A stretch of 64,000 nt of DNA from Pseudomonas sp. CFBP13508 (GTDB taxonomy: Bacteria > Pseudomonadota > Gammaproteobacteria > Pseudomonadales > Pseudomonadaceae): assembly GCF_005233515.1 (NCBI RefSeq), contig NZ_QFZZ01000004.1, positions 594,197-658,196 of the forward strand. The letters are read 5' to 3'. The position numbers were made by a program, and so were the translations under genes. The stretch's first letter is position 1. Each line of letters starts with the position of its first letter. The notes below the pieces were generated by a model that saw nothing but the letters and a program-made list of their open reading frames with translations, was not told the origin of the DNA and did not search any database. Of this stretch, positions 31,723-41,829 are shown in pieces.

Positions 31723-34700
31723 TTCACCTCCAGCGTACTCAGACCATTGCCCTGGCGCCGCACCTGAATCTGCACCGGGATCCGTTCGTGCATTTCCTGC
31801 ACATGGGAAATCACCGCGACCTTGCGCCCCTGCGCCTGCAAGCCATCGAGCGCGTCCATCGCCAGTTGCAAGGATTCCGGATCGAGGCTGCCAAAGCCTT
31901 CATCGATAAACAGCGATTCGATTTTCAGCGTGCTCGACGCCATCGAGGCCAGACCCAGCGCAAGGGCGAGCGATACGAGGAACGTCTCGCCGCCCGACAA
32001 CGAATGCACCGAGCGCAGTTCGTCGCCCATTTCCGTGTCCATCACCAGCAGACCGAGCATGCTGCCGCCGCGTTTGAGGCGATAGCGTTTGACCAGTTGG
32101 CGCAGCTGCGCGTTGGCGTGATGCACCAGCAGGTCGAGGTTGTAGGCCTGGGCGATCTTGCGGAAGGTGTCGCCGGTGGCCGAGCCGATCAAGGCACTGA
32201 GCCGCGCCCAGCGCTGGTACTCGGCATAGGCGTCGGCGATCTGCTGGGCCAGCGCCTGATTGGCGTTCTGCCGGCGCTGGTCTTCAACCTGTTCGGCGCG
32301 CAGTTCGGCGCACTGCTGCTCGCTGACGGCGAACTGCTTTTGCAGCTCGGCGAGGGCGCTGTCCAGCTGTTCGGCGTCAAGATTGCCGTCCTGCCGGGTC
32401 TGGTGATCGAGCAGACGCTGATCGCGCTCCTGCAACAGGACCTGGGCCTGTTCGATGGCTTTTTCGTTGTGCTGAAGGGTCTGGCGCAGCGTGGCGACTT
32501 GCGCGTCGTCGAAGCGCAGCAAGTCTTCGAGGCCGCCGTCATCCAGTTCCGGATGGCTGGCGCGCCAATCGGCGATCTTGCCGGCGAGTGCCTGGTCTTC
32601 AGCTTGCAGTGCTTGCAGGCGTTCCTGTTGGGCCTTGAGCTCAGCGGCGATCTGCACCAGTTGCGTGCGCACGCTTTGCAGCTCTTCAGCCGTACTGGTT
32701 TCGGCGGTGCGCGCCTGTTCCACCGAGTGTTCCAGCTGTTGCTGCCAGTGTTCGGCGCTGCTGTGTTCGCCGATCAGTTGCGCCAGTTTTTCCTGACAGC
32801 TTTGCTGCTGCTCGGTCAACGCCGCGAATTGCTGCTCGGCACTGTGCAGCTGCTGAGTGCGCAGCTGCTGGCGATCCTGTTCTTTCTCCAAAGTTTGCTG
32901 GCGTTGCTGCTGTTCGCCCAGTTCTTCCTTTTGCTGTTCAAGCTGAGCCAGACGCTCGGCGATCTGCCGGTCCAGCTGCATGAACGTTGCCGCCGGCTCC
33001 AGGCGCAAGGCTTCAAGCGTGTCAGCGGGCAGCAGCGGGCCGAACGCGGCAAGTTCTTCTTCCAGGCGCTGACGATCGCTGTTGAGTTCATGCTGCTGAT
33101 GGCTCAGCTGTTGCGCCGCTTGCTGGTGCGCCACTTCGGCCTGACGCAATTGCAACGACAGGCGCGCGGCGTCCTGCTGCAAGGTGAGCAGGGCAGTTTG
33201 GCGTTGTTCGTCTTGCGTGATGCTCTGGTTCAACTGCTCGTTCTGGCGGCTGAGCCAGGCGTCGCGTTTGTCAGCGTCCTGGTTGAACAGCTGCGCGGCC
33301 AGCGGATGCGCGTCAAGACTTGGCGCGAGGGCTTGTTGCTGGGCGGCGAGTTGTTCCTGTTGTTGCAGCAGCTCTTTCTGTTGCGCGATCACGCCACCGA
33401 CTTCGCCGCGCAGCTCGATCAGTTTTTCCTTGAGCTGATCGACCACTTGCTGGGCGTTGGCCTGCTCGTTTTCATCGTGACGGCCAAGGCTTTGCAGCAG
33501 TGCTTCGGGCTGGTGATAGGGATGCTCGTTGCTGCCGCAGACCGGGCAGGGCTGATCGTCCTGCAACTGCGCACGCAACTCTTCGACACTGGCGCTGCGC
33601 GCCAGCCGCTGACGTTCAAGCAGTTCGCGAGTGACGCTGAGGGTCTGCTCGGCGACGGTCAGTTCGGCCTTGGTTTTCACCCCGTCTTGGGTCAGGCGTT
33701 CGCGTTGCTGCTGCGCGTCGAGCTGACGTTGTTGCAACTCGGCGCTGCGCTTGTCGAGATCCTGCTGAGACGCCCACAAGCGCGCCAGGTCTTCGACTGC
33801 GCGCAGCTGTTTGCGGTTGTCCTGCAGCAAGGTGCCGAGCAGGCCGATCTGTTCGGCGACTGCGTCCGGCTCTGCGCCAGCCTCTTTGAACAGCACTTCC
33901 AGTTGCTGTTTGTGCGAGGCCAGTTGCTCAGCACTGCGCGCGGCGTTCTGTTCGAGGGACGCCAGTTCGCTCTGGCCCTTGTTCAAGCGGTTGCCGATCA
34001 GCATCAGCTGTTGCAGACGATCGCGATAGGCGCTCCAGGCATCGCTCAACGGCGCCAGATGCGCACTCTGCTCAAGCTCGCTGGCGATGCGTTGCAAACG
34101 CTCGGCGACCTCAGCCTGTTTTTCCTGCAAAGCCTGAATCGTGCTCTGGCCATCCTTGAACGCTTGCTCGGCCGCTTGCCGGGCTTCGGCGCTGCTGGCG
34201 GTGTCCTTGATCAGGCGGGCGAGGGTGCTTTGCTCTTCAAACGCCTGGCGCAGCAACGGCGCGTTTTCGCTCTGGCGTTGTTGCGCTTCGCTCAGGGCGA
34301 CTTTCGCTGCGTCGAGGTTTTGCGCAAGTTGCGTCTGGCGTTCGCCCAGCGTCGCGTGTTGTTGGGTGTGCGCGGCAATCTGCGTCGCCAGTGGCGTCAG
34401 CAGCGCATCGAGCTCAGCCTTGCGCGCGAACTGATGACGTTGCGGGCCAAGCTGTTCCAGACGCGCCAGTTTCACCCGCTCGCCGGCCAGTGCCTGCCAC
34501 TGCTTTTGCGCGGTTTGCAGTTGTTCGCTGGCCGCTTGCTGCGCGTCCTGCAACTGACGCAAATCCTTCAGCCAACTGTGTTGTTGCTCAAGTTGTTTGA
34601 GCTGCGCCTGTTGCGCCTTCATCTGTTGCTGCGCGGTGTTGAAACGCTCGTCGAGTTCGGCGCGGGCTTCCGGTGCCAGCGGCGTCACACCGGTGGCCTG

Positions 34701-35360
34701 ATCCTGCAACAGCTTGTGTGCTTCGCGGGCTTCTTTGGTCTTGTCGAAGGCGCGACGGCCTAGGCGGGTGTAGAGCGCGGTGTCGGTGAGTTTTTCCAGC
34801 AGTTCACTGCGGTCGTTGTCGTCAGCCTTGAGGAACGCACTGAACTCACTCTGCGCCAGCAGCACAGCGCGAGTGAACTGTTCAAAGTTCAGGCCCAGCG
34901 CGGCTTCCAGCTGGGTTTTGTATTCGCCTTTCTGGCTGGCGAGCAGTTGATCCTGATCGATGTCGCGCAGGCTCTGCCGACTGGCCTGGAGCTTGCCGCC
35001 AGCCTTCTCGCGAGCACGATTGGCTTCCCAGCGCGCGCGATAGCGGCGGCCATCGACGCCGACAAAATCCACTTCGGCATAGCCTTCACCGGTGCCGCGT
35101 CGCAGCAAGGTGCGCGGGTCGCCGGTGGCGATTTCACCGTCAGCATCCGGGACTTTGGCATCGCGGCCGGTGTTGTTCAGGCGCGGTACAGCGCCAAACA
35201 GCGCCAGGCACAAGGCATCGAGCAACGTGCTTTTGCCAGCGCCGGTCGGGCCGGTGATTGCGAACAGGCCGGCGCTGGCCAGCGGTTCAGCGGTGAAATC
35301 GATCTCGAACGGCCCGGCCAGCGAGGCGAGGTTCTTCAAACGAATGGCGAGAATTTTCAT
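31719..35360 (-). CDS. sbcC: DNA double-strand-break nuclease ATPase SbcC
   Basis: A 1213-residue SMC-like ATPase that with SbcD opens and trims hairpin and protein-blocked DNA ends. Walker A GPTGAGKST is near residue 40 and the ABC signature SLSGGETFLVSLAL near 1115, followed by Walker B (IESLFIDEGFGSLD). Between them lie two long Gln/Glu/Leu-rich coiled-coil arms, with the zinc hook CPVCG near residue 603. Length is slightly above E. coli SbcC (1048). It overlaps sbcD by four bases (35357-35360). Confidence 0.95.
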   Translation of the reverse strand: MKILAIRLKNLASLAGPFEIDFTAEPLASAGLFAITGPTGAGKSTLLDALCLALFGAVPRLNNTGRDAKVPDADGEIATGDPRTLLRRGTGEGYAEVDFVGVDGRRYRARWEANRAREKAGGKLQASRQSLRDIDQDQLLASQKGEYKTQLEAALGLNFEQFTRAVLLAQSEFSAFLKADDNDRSELLEKLTDTALYTRLGRRAFDKTKEAREAHKLLQDQATGVTPLAPEARAELDERFNTAQQQMKAQQAQLKQLEQQHSWLKDLRQLQDAQQAASEQLQTAQKQWQALAGERVKLARLEQLGPQRHQFARKAELDALLTPLATQIAAHTQQHATLGERQTQLAQNLDAAKVALSEAQQRQSENAPLLRQAFEEQSTLARLIKDTASSAEARQAAEQAFKDGQSTIQALQEKQAEVAERLQRIASELEQSAHLAPLSDAWSAYRDRLQQLMLIGNRLNKGQSELASLEQNAARSAEQLASHKQQLEVLFKEAGAEPDAVAEQIGLLGTLLQDNRKQLRAVEDLARLWASQQDLDKRSAELQQRQLDAQQQRERLTQDGVKTKAELTVAEQTLSVTRELLERQRLARSASVEELRAQLQDDQPCPVCGSNEHPYHQPEALLQSLGRHDENEQANAQQVVDQLKEKLIELRGEVGGVIAQQKELLQQQEQLAAQQQALAPSLDAHPLAAQLFNQDADKRDAWLSRQNEQLNQSITQDEQRQTALLTLQQDAARLSLQLRQAEVAHQQAAQQLSHQQHELNSDRQRLEEELAAFGPLLPADTLEALRLEPAATFMQLDRQIAERLAQLEQQKEELGEQQQRQQTLEKEQDRQQLRTQQLHSAEQQFAALTEQQQSCQEKLAQLIGEHSSAEHWQQQLEHSVEQARTAETSTAEELQSVRTQLVQIAAELKAQQERLQALQAEDQALAGKIADWRASHPELDDGGLEDLLRFDDAQVATLRQTLQHNEKAIEQAQVLLQERDQRLLDHQTRQDGNLDAEQLDSALAELQKQFAVSEQQCAELRAEQVEDQRRQNANQALAQQIADAYAEYQRWARLSALIGSATGDTFRKIAQAYNLDLLVHHANAQLRQLVKRYRLKRGGSMLGLLVMDTEMGDELRSVHSLSGGETFLVSLALALGLASMASSTLKIESLFIDEGFGSLDPESLQLAMDALDGLQAQGRKVAVISHVQEMHERIPVQIQVRRQGNGLSTLEVK

Positions 35361-36601
35361 GGCTGCTCGCCCTCCAGTTGCACGTCCTGCAGCAGTTCGG
35401 CGAAGTCCTTGAGCGTCTGCTCGTCGACCTCGTTGCCGTAATTGTCGAGCCAGGCGCGGCTGAACAGTTCCTGCGGGGTCAGTTGATCAAGTTCGATCAG
35501 CGCGGTGCCGTCCTCGCTGCCGTCAGCACCACGGTTGCCGGCGTATTCAGCGGCGATGCGCACCAGACGCACGGCTTTGCCTTGCAGCGCAGTTTCCACT
35601 TGATGGCGCAGATCCGGCTGCGGCTCATCGAGGCGCACGCGCACTTCCAGCCATGGCTGGCGCTGGGTTTCGGCGAGCAGATCGATGTTCGGCAGGTCGG
35701 CCAGTTGCAGCAGAATCTCGGCCAGCGGCGCCGGCCCGATGCGCTGCAAATTGACCGAGCGCGGGATCAATTTCGGCTCTACGCTGACCAGGGTTTCACC
35801 GTCGAGGACCACATCGAGAATCTGATGCTGATAACCGATTTCGGAGAACGACAGCGGAATCGGCGAGCCACTGTAGCGGATGCGCTCCTCGCCGTTGACC
35901 TTCTGCGGTTTGTGCAAATGGCCGAGGGCGACATAGCTGATGCTTTCGCCGAACAGGCTGGCGGGCAGGGCTTCGGCATTGCCGATGATCAGGCTGCGCT
36001 CGGAATCCTCCGACACCGAGCCCCCGGCCATGTGCGCGTGGCTGATAGCGATCAACGCCTGTCCGGGCTGACGCTTGGCATTCGCCGCCGCGATCAGCCA
36101 TTCATGCACCTGACCGATGCCGCGCAGATAGTTGTCGCCCAGATGCGCGCCAGTGACCTCCGCCGGGCGCAAGAATGGCAACGCCAGACACCACGCGGCG
36201 ATTTCTCCCTGGGCATTCGGCAGCGGCAGCAACAAACGTTCGGCGTCGAGCTGCCCGTCATCCAGCCACAGCACCCGACCCAGCGCGTGAGTACGCAAAC
36301 GCCGCATCAACGGCGCCGGCAGCTCGATCCGTGAGCCGGAATCATGGTTGCCAGCGATCATCACGATGGTCAGCAGCGGCTGCTGTTCGTGTGCGCTGAC
36401 GATGAAATCGTAGAGGCGTTCCTGAGCTTTGACCGGCGGATTGACCGTATCGAAGATATCGCCGGCGATCAGCAGCACATCCGGCTGCGCCAAGTGCAAC
36501 TGGCGCAGCAGCCATTCGAGAAAACAGGCGTGCTCGAAATCGCGCTCCTGGCCGTGCAGGTTTTGCCCAAGGTGCCAGTCGGAGGTGTGGAACAGACGCA
36601 A
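35357..36601 (-). CDS. sbcD: DNA double-strand-break nuclease SbcD
   Basis: A 414-residue metallophosphoesterase, the nuclease subunit of SbcCD. The metal motifs are all present: DWHLGQNLHG (Asp, His), LIAGDIFDTVNPP, MIAGNHDSGSRIE, ISHAHMAGG and ALGHLHKPQ. The C-terminal part contains the SbcC-binding and capping segment. The gene leads the sbcD-sbcC-gst unit. About 75 bases separate it from the DUF6708 gene, which reads in the same direction. Confidence 0.94.
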   Translation of the reverse strand: MRLFHTSDWHLGQNLHGQERDFEHACFLEWLLRQLHLAQPDVLLIAGDIFDTVNPPVKAQERLYDFIVSAHEQQPLLTIVMIAGNHDSGSRIELPAPLMRRLRTHALGRVLWLDDGQLDAERLLLPLPNAQGEIAAWCLALPFLRPAEVTGAHLGDNYLRGIGQVHEWLIAAANAKRQPGQALIAISHAHMAGGSVSEDSERSLIIGNAEALPASLFGESISYVALGHLHKPQKVNGEERIRYSGSPIPLSFSEIGYQHQILDVVLDGETLVSVEPKLIPRSVNLQRIGPAPLAEILLQLADLPNIDLLAETQRQPWLEVRVRLDEPQPDLRHQVETALQGKAVRLVRIAAEYAGNRGADGSEDGTALIELDQLTPQELFSRAWLDNYGNEVDEQTLKDFAELLQDVQLEGEQP

Positions 36602-36678
36602 GGTGGACTCCGCATTTTGATCAAGAGGGTGGCCGCGAGGAACAAAGGGCGGCGAGAGGAGGGGAGTTTACTGGCAAA

Positions 36679-37809
36679 TCACGCCCCTTGCCTTGTCGTG
36701 TGTCTGCTTGCACCGACAGCGGCGAATATTTCGGTAATCGGCCGATGAGGGTGGCGCTTGTGCATCCGCCGCACTTGTTCGCTCAGCCGCAGCAACTCTT
36801 CACTGGGCTTGGCCCATTGCTCTATCGGCAGCGGCTCGGACCATTCGCGCATGACTTCCGGCAGCGCCTGCTTGCCGATTCTTTCCAGCCGACGAATTTC
36901 CCATTCGAGCAAACGGTTGGGAATCGTCCATAAAGTCATGACGTGATACAGGTACCAAAAGAATCCCGACAGCCGCGAGCGGCGGCCTTCACGGATCTGC
37001 TGATGCATCCGCGCGCGGGCATTGCGGAAAGTATGCAGGCCTTCGTGGGGCGGGTCGTCCGGGCCTTGAAGGTCTTGCAGGTCCTGGATCGATTTGAGGT
37101 CGTTGACTTCGTACTCCATGTAACCGCGAATCGCTTCCCAGTGACTGATCGCAAGCTCCAGGCCGGCGCATTGGAATTCGAGGCTGGTGAGGGTTTCGCC
37201 GTGATCAAAACCGATGCCCATGCCGTATTGGCGATGGACGCCGAACTGGCTGGCACCTTTGGCTTCGATGATCCAGGCGGACAGCGATTCCCATGGAACG
37301 AAGACTGGTTCGGTGGCGCCTTCGGGCATGAAGCAGACTTCGCGGCGTTGACGGTTGAAGCGGGTTGGGATGAGGGAGAGGCGTTTTTTGTGGACGTGGT
37401 GCCAGACGGCCAGGCCGATACCCAAGGCCATAAAACCCGTTAATAACGCCAATTTGTAAAGGGCAAGAAAAACACCCTCAATAATTTCCTTAATGAACTC
37501 CCAGTTATCTCCAAACATGAGCCCAATAAAGCCTCCCACCAGTGGATATAGAAACGCGATCATGAATGTGCCACTGAACGGTCCTCCTAAAGTCACCTGC
37601 CACATAAATACCTGCGGGTTTCCCAACCCGAAGTCCATGTAAACACTGTTTAGTTCCCCTATGTGAGGCCCGTAGGGTGGCGTTTGTGTTGGTAATGGCA
37701 AGGGCGCGAGATAGGTAATTTTTCCACTCGGAAACGGTTCAATAAATCCCGCTTGTTTCGGCAGTTCAAATGCCCCTCTTGGTATTTGTTTGTCGTTGCT
37801 ATTGCGCAT
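36679..37809 (-). CDS. DUF6708-type protein paired with the VasX-like effector
   Basis: A 376-residue protein. The polar N-terminal 65 residues are followed by two hydrophobic segments (SGTFMIAFLYPLVGGFIGLMFG near 80-101 and ALYKLALLTGFMALGIGLAV near 115-134), then a large soluble part containing VPWESLSAWIIEAKGASQFG. A Trp-rich stretch lies near 280 (FFWYLYHVMTLWTIPNR). I assign it to DUF6708 from memory of such neighbours of VasX genes. It overlaps the vasX stop by eleven bases. It could be an immunity protein, since VasX forms pores and its known immunity protein is membrane-bound, or an accessory. Not settled. Confidence 0.72.
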   Translation of the reverse strand: MRNSNDKQIPRGAFELPKQAGFIEPFPSGKITYLAPLPLPTQTPPYGPHIGELNSVYMDFGLGNPQVFMWQVTLGGPFSGTFMIAFLYPLVGGFIGLMFGDNWEFIKEIIEGVFLALYKLALLTGFMALGIGLAVWHHVHKKRLSLIPTRFNRQRREVCFMPEGATEPVFVPWESLSAWIIEAKGASQFGVHRQYGMGIGFDHGETLTSLEFQCAGLELAISHWEAIRGYMEYEVNDLKSIQDLQDLQGPDDPPHEGLHTFRNARARMHQQIREGRRSRLSGFFWYLYHVMTLWTIPNRLLEWEIRRLERIGKQALPEVMREWSEPLPIEQWAKPSEELLRLSEQVRRMHKRHPHRPITEIFAAVGASRHTTRQGA

Positions 37810-40800
37810 GGTCGGCTCGCTCCAGATACTGGATTTCGACCTTCACAACTGGTGGCTTTTCTTTGACAAACTGAGGTGCAACTACGGCGTAGTGTCCGTC
37901 TCCACGAGGATCCAGATGGATTACTCGGGTTCGTGACTGCCACTCACCCTTTTTGTTCATAGCCTGAATGCACACCGCCAACTCCAGTGCTTCTTTCGCC
38001 GGGACGAATTCAGAGTCGGGATTTGTGGGGTATTGAAGACAGAGCACGAGTCCCTCCGAATTGGACTTGGCGATGCGCAGGCTATTCACAATTTCGTTGC
38101 TGATGACATCTCTCCGCTCCCGTAGAACTCCTCTACTGTGCAGCGGAGTGGAAATGCGGTGTGCGCCGATACCTAGCCGGCAGGTTGGTTCACTGCCAAG
38201 CGGAGGCAACAAGTCATGCAGCGTCAGTCGAGGCAGCACCAGATGAATATCGCTGGACTTGGCTCTGATCAGCAGATCTTTCAGCCAGTAGTCATGCGGA
38301 TTTTTCCCAAGTTGCGCGTAAGGCGCGTGAATTAAAAAAGCCAGGTAACTTTGATAGTCATCAAGTGAGTGGTCACCACGCATCTCGCCATCCCTGCTCC
38401 ATGGTGTGATTGTCAGCCATTTATCGTGGGCACTGAGGTTGAAACGGCTATACAACCAACTGCCGCTGAGCTCCAGGACAGTAAATAGCGCGCCCGCCAA
38501 GTTAAAACGGAAGAACACCGTAGAAAGGCGTGTACCCGCAGCGGCCCACGCGGCAGTTCGTGCAGCACCGTTTGGCGCCACAATCACGGTATAACCTGCG
38601 TACAGGGTTTGACCCAAACCATATGCGTTGACGGTTGTCATTCCGCTGGAACCCAAGGTGCCCAGTGCCGCTGCATTACCCGCCGAATGGCTTCCACTAC
38701 GAATCGCCTGCTCCCAATTTTTGCGCTGCGTGACAAGACTGTTCGCAGACGATGCCAACCCTGCCAAATAGGTGAAAAAACCTAATCCCACATGCAGTTT
38801 CCCCAACTGCACATGCACGTTTTTCAGCGCCGCCTGCTGAAGATTCGTCGCCAGCAATGAACTGCGGTTTTTCAAGGCTGTATCCCCAAGACTTTGCGCA
38901 GCAGTAAATCCTGCAGCCCCAGTAGCGACAATCGCATTGGCGAATGGCTGCCAAACCCGTTTATTCGCGGTTTGCCTGCGCAGTTCACGCAAAGCCCCCA
39001 CCAAATTCACCACCTGCACCAACACCACCAACAATCCCATCCCCTCCGTCCGCACCAGACTCGCCTTCGAAACCCCCGCCACCCCCGCGCGAATATTCTC
39101 CAGCAACCCGCGCAATTCCCCTTGCTGCGCCGGCGGAAACACCACCGTCAATCCCGCTTTCGCCGGGGTGGCGCCATACAGTCGGGCCGAGCGATCTGGC
39201 AGTTCGTCAATCGGGCTTAACGCTGCCGCAAGGCGGCCTTCGAACAGCGCCAATTGCGTGCGCACGCGGACGATTTCCTGCTGCAATTCCACCGCCCGGG
39301 CGGTTTTGTGGCCCTGGCGGTTTTTGTTGTGGGTGAGCTGGTTGCGTTCGCGGTTGAGGGTTTTCAGGTAGTCGCGTTCGCGCAGCACTTCCTTGATTGT
39401 GGCTTGCAGCGCCGCTTGCTCCGCCGGGGTGGACACGGTGAAGGTCACGCCGCTGGTTCGTGCGGCGTCGAAGACGCGCAGGCGCAGGGCTTTGGGCAGG
39501 CGCTGGAACAGTTCGTCGAGGTCGGGGATTTTCTCGCCGGCAAGATCGAAGCCTTCCAGCGCCCGGCTCAGGCCGAGGTTCAGCGCCGGGCTGTAAGTGT
39601 CTTGCACCGCGTCCGCCAAGACGCGACTGTGTGCGGGCAGGTCGTCCAGTGCCGGCAGCTGCGGCTGCTCGATGCTCTGCAATTTGGCCAGCCAGTCCGG
39701 CAGGTTGTTGAACATCGCCATGCCGGCGTTGAACAGCGTTGAATATTGCCAGGCCTGTTCGGTCTGCAAACGCAGCGGCAAGGTGTAGAACAGCGGGCGG
39801 GTCAGTTGCGGGTGTTGTTCGAGGTAACCGAGCATTTGCTCATTGGCCGCGTCGCTGCGGCCGATGTCCTTGAGGCAGGCGTATTCGCTGGCGAGCGCCT
39901 GATCGATCTGCACTTGGCCGTCGAAATACCACGCCGAGCGATGGAAACGCCCGGCGCACAGCAGTTACGCGCGATCGGCGGTGATGCGTTCGAGCAGGCG
40001 ATTCCAGCGTCCGAGGTTGTCGCGATGACTGTTGAGTACCTCGTCCATGGCCGGGCGGTCGATCAGGTCATTGATGCCGCGCTTGCCGCTGAGCAGCGGG
40101 CCGTCGAGCACGTCTTTCATGCGCTGGCTCTGGTCCTTGCCGAGCTCGACCAGTGTGCTCAGGTGACGCTCGACGAAATCGGCCGGGGCCACTTCGAGAA
40201 AATATTCACGGGTGTAAAAGCGTCGATCCGCCTCGGCGGTGACGCGAGCGTGCGCGGTGAAATCCGGGGCGACGCCGTCGAAACGGTTCAGCGCCAATGA
40301 CTCGTCCAAAGCCTTTTCGCGCTGTTGTTGCAGTTCAGGTCGAGCCTGAGTATCGGTCGGGACAACCTCACCACCTTTGTTCAAATACTCAAGCAATGCC
40401 TGCCGGGTATTTTCCCGATCCGGCTCGGGCAATTGCTCCAGTTCAGCAAACAATGCCTGGGCGCGCGGATCGTCGCTGGCCTTGGCCAAGGAGTCGAAAT
40501 CCTGAGCCCCCAACTGGCTCAGCGACTCGATGTAACTGGCCAACAGATAGTCGCGCTCGTTGTTGTCGGTGTTGCTCCACTGCTCGACCCAGCCGACCAC
40601 CAGGTCCTGATAATCAGCCAGATCGCGCATCACTCCGAGGTCGTCGTTGACCAGCAGAAACAGCGTGTCGTCCTGATAAGGTCCGCGCACCCGGCCAAGA
40701 AATTCGCCGATATGCGCCTCGCGAAAACGCCGTGGGTTTTCCCACAGATAGGGTTCGCGTTCGTGCTCCGGCGCGTCGCTGACCTGCACCGTCGGCATCC

Positions 40801-41392
40801 GCGTGGCGTCGGCCTCGGCCAGCGGTTTCGCTGTGCAGGCCACTTCCGCCAGCCACTGTTTCGCCTGGGCCACGGTGAGCAGATGCTCGCCGCCGATCAG
40901 ACAATGCACCGGGCCGAGATCGACCGCCTGCATGAAGTGCTCGCGCTCCTCCGCGCTGTCCAGCACCTGTCGGCACTTCGCCGCGCTCAACTGCACATCG
41001 GCGAAGGTCACGTAGAGGGTGCTTTTGCGCGAAAAGATCAACGCCGGACGTTCTTCGATGGCGCTGCGCTGATCCTCGCTGACGCTTTTGCCGCGATGCA
41101 GCAATGCGCTGATCACGCCGTCGAGCACGCGGTATTCGTAGAGCTCAGCGCTGAGACTGTCGACGATGTACAGCCAGCCATCGCGCAAACGGCGGATGCC
41201 CATGGGGCGCGTGGTCAGGGTGTACGGCAGCGTGAGTTCGCTGCTGGGGTCGAAGGGTTTTTCGACAAGGCCGTACGCGAGGGGTAGCAGTTGCACGTGG
41301 GTGTTGCGCAAGGGGCAGGCGGCGGGGCCGATGATCGGGGCTTTGGACGCGGCGGCTGCCGCGAGGTTGGCGGGGTGCATCATTGAGCACAT
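37799..41392 (-). pseudogene. vasX: VasX-type T6SS pore-forming effector, interrupted by one in-frame TAA
   Basis: The frame is open for 1,198 codons except for a single TAA at 39965-39967 (codon 476). The first part (39968-41392) has the VasX N-terminal region: GPAACPLRNTHVQLLPLAYGLVE, then LTTRPMGIRRLRDGWLYI. Downstream of the stop the same frame continues without shift (LLCAGRFHRSAWYFDGQVQ), ending at 37799. That part carries hydrophobic segments: LLVVLVQVVNLVGAL, FANAIVATGAAGFTAAQ, GFFTYLAGLASSANS and LAGALFTVLELSGSWLY, fitting pore formation. A CAA to TAA change would explain it. Restart at a GTG near 39913 could give a C-terminal fragment. No T6SS core genes are in the window. It could also be a base-call error. 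Confidence 0.8.
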
Positions 41393-41525
41393 TTCCCTGT
41401 GTCTGTTTGTGACAGAGAAATGTGCGTGTATCTGAAAAACGACAGCAGTCAGATCTTTCTGTGTTTTGCGTAGGAATCGAACACTCGGGATGAAACCTAC
41501 AAGGGATCATCCGGAATCTTACAGA

Positions 41526-41553
41526 GGTTACTTCGGATGAACCGTGAGTAACC
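41526..41553. repeat. Short hairpin repeat, left copy beside the CDI locus
   Basis: GGTTAC (41526) and GTAACC (41548) form a stem. The 28-base word from 41527 agrees with 55802-55829 in 23 positions, with GTTACTTCGGAT and GTAACCC identical and identically spaced. It lies in the 437-base divergent region between vasX and cdiA. Confidence 0.5.
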
Positions 41554-41678
41554 CTGAAGGCGTACCCGCGCTCGCAAACCGACGCTGATAAATAGATCCG
41601 TTAACAAGCTCATTGCCTACGGATTTGAGCCGTACCGCTCATCGAAATCGATTCTTCAACGCATCCATTAATTGACGC

Positions 41679-41715
41679 CAAAATAGTGGCCATCTAATAT
41701 CGCGCCACTATTTTG
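41679..41715 (+). promoter_or_regulatory. Perfect 12-bp inverted repeat in the cdiA leader
   Basis: CAAAATAGTGGC (41679-41690) and GCCACTATTTTG (41704-41715) are perfect inverted arms with a 13-base loop, 115 bases before the cdiA start. The right arm ends in TTTT. It could be an attenuator-type hairpin or the site of a dimeric regulator. Otherwise the region 41393-41829 shows only the short repeat at 41526. Confidence 0.6.
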
Positions 41716-41829
41716 ATACTAGTGCGCTATTGCAGGGATGCCAGCGACGCTTTGCGCTCATCCGAGCCGCTGTACGGCCGAGCATGGCACCTGATCAGAC
41801 CGATTATTGCCCGTTGCAGGATCTTCTAC

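Noticed and set aside
31713..34763. 1,016-codon open frame opposite sbcC
   Set aside because: Antisense of the Gln/Leu-rich coiled-coil arms. The sense strand has all SbcC motifs; the antisense protein is low-complexity Leu/Gln sequence.
39914..39964. Frameshift between two VasX parts
   Set aside because: The two parts are in the same frame (39965 minus 37799 is a multiple of three). Only one TAA separates them, so it is a nonsense codon and not a frameshift.
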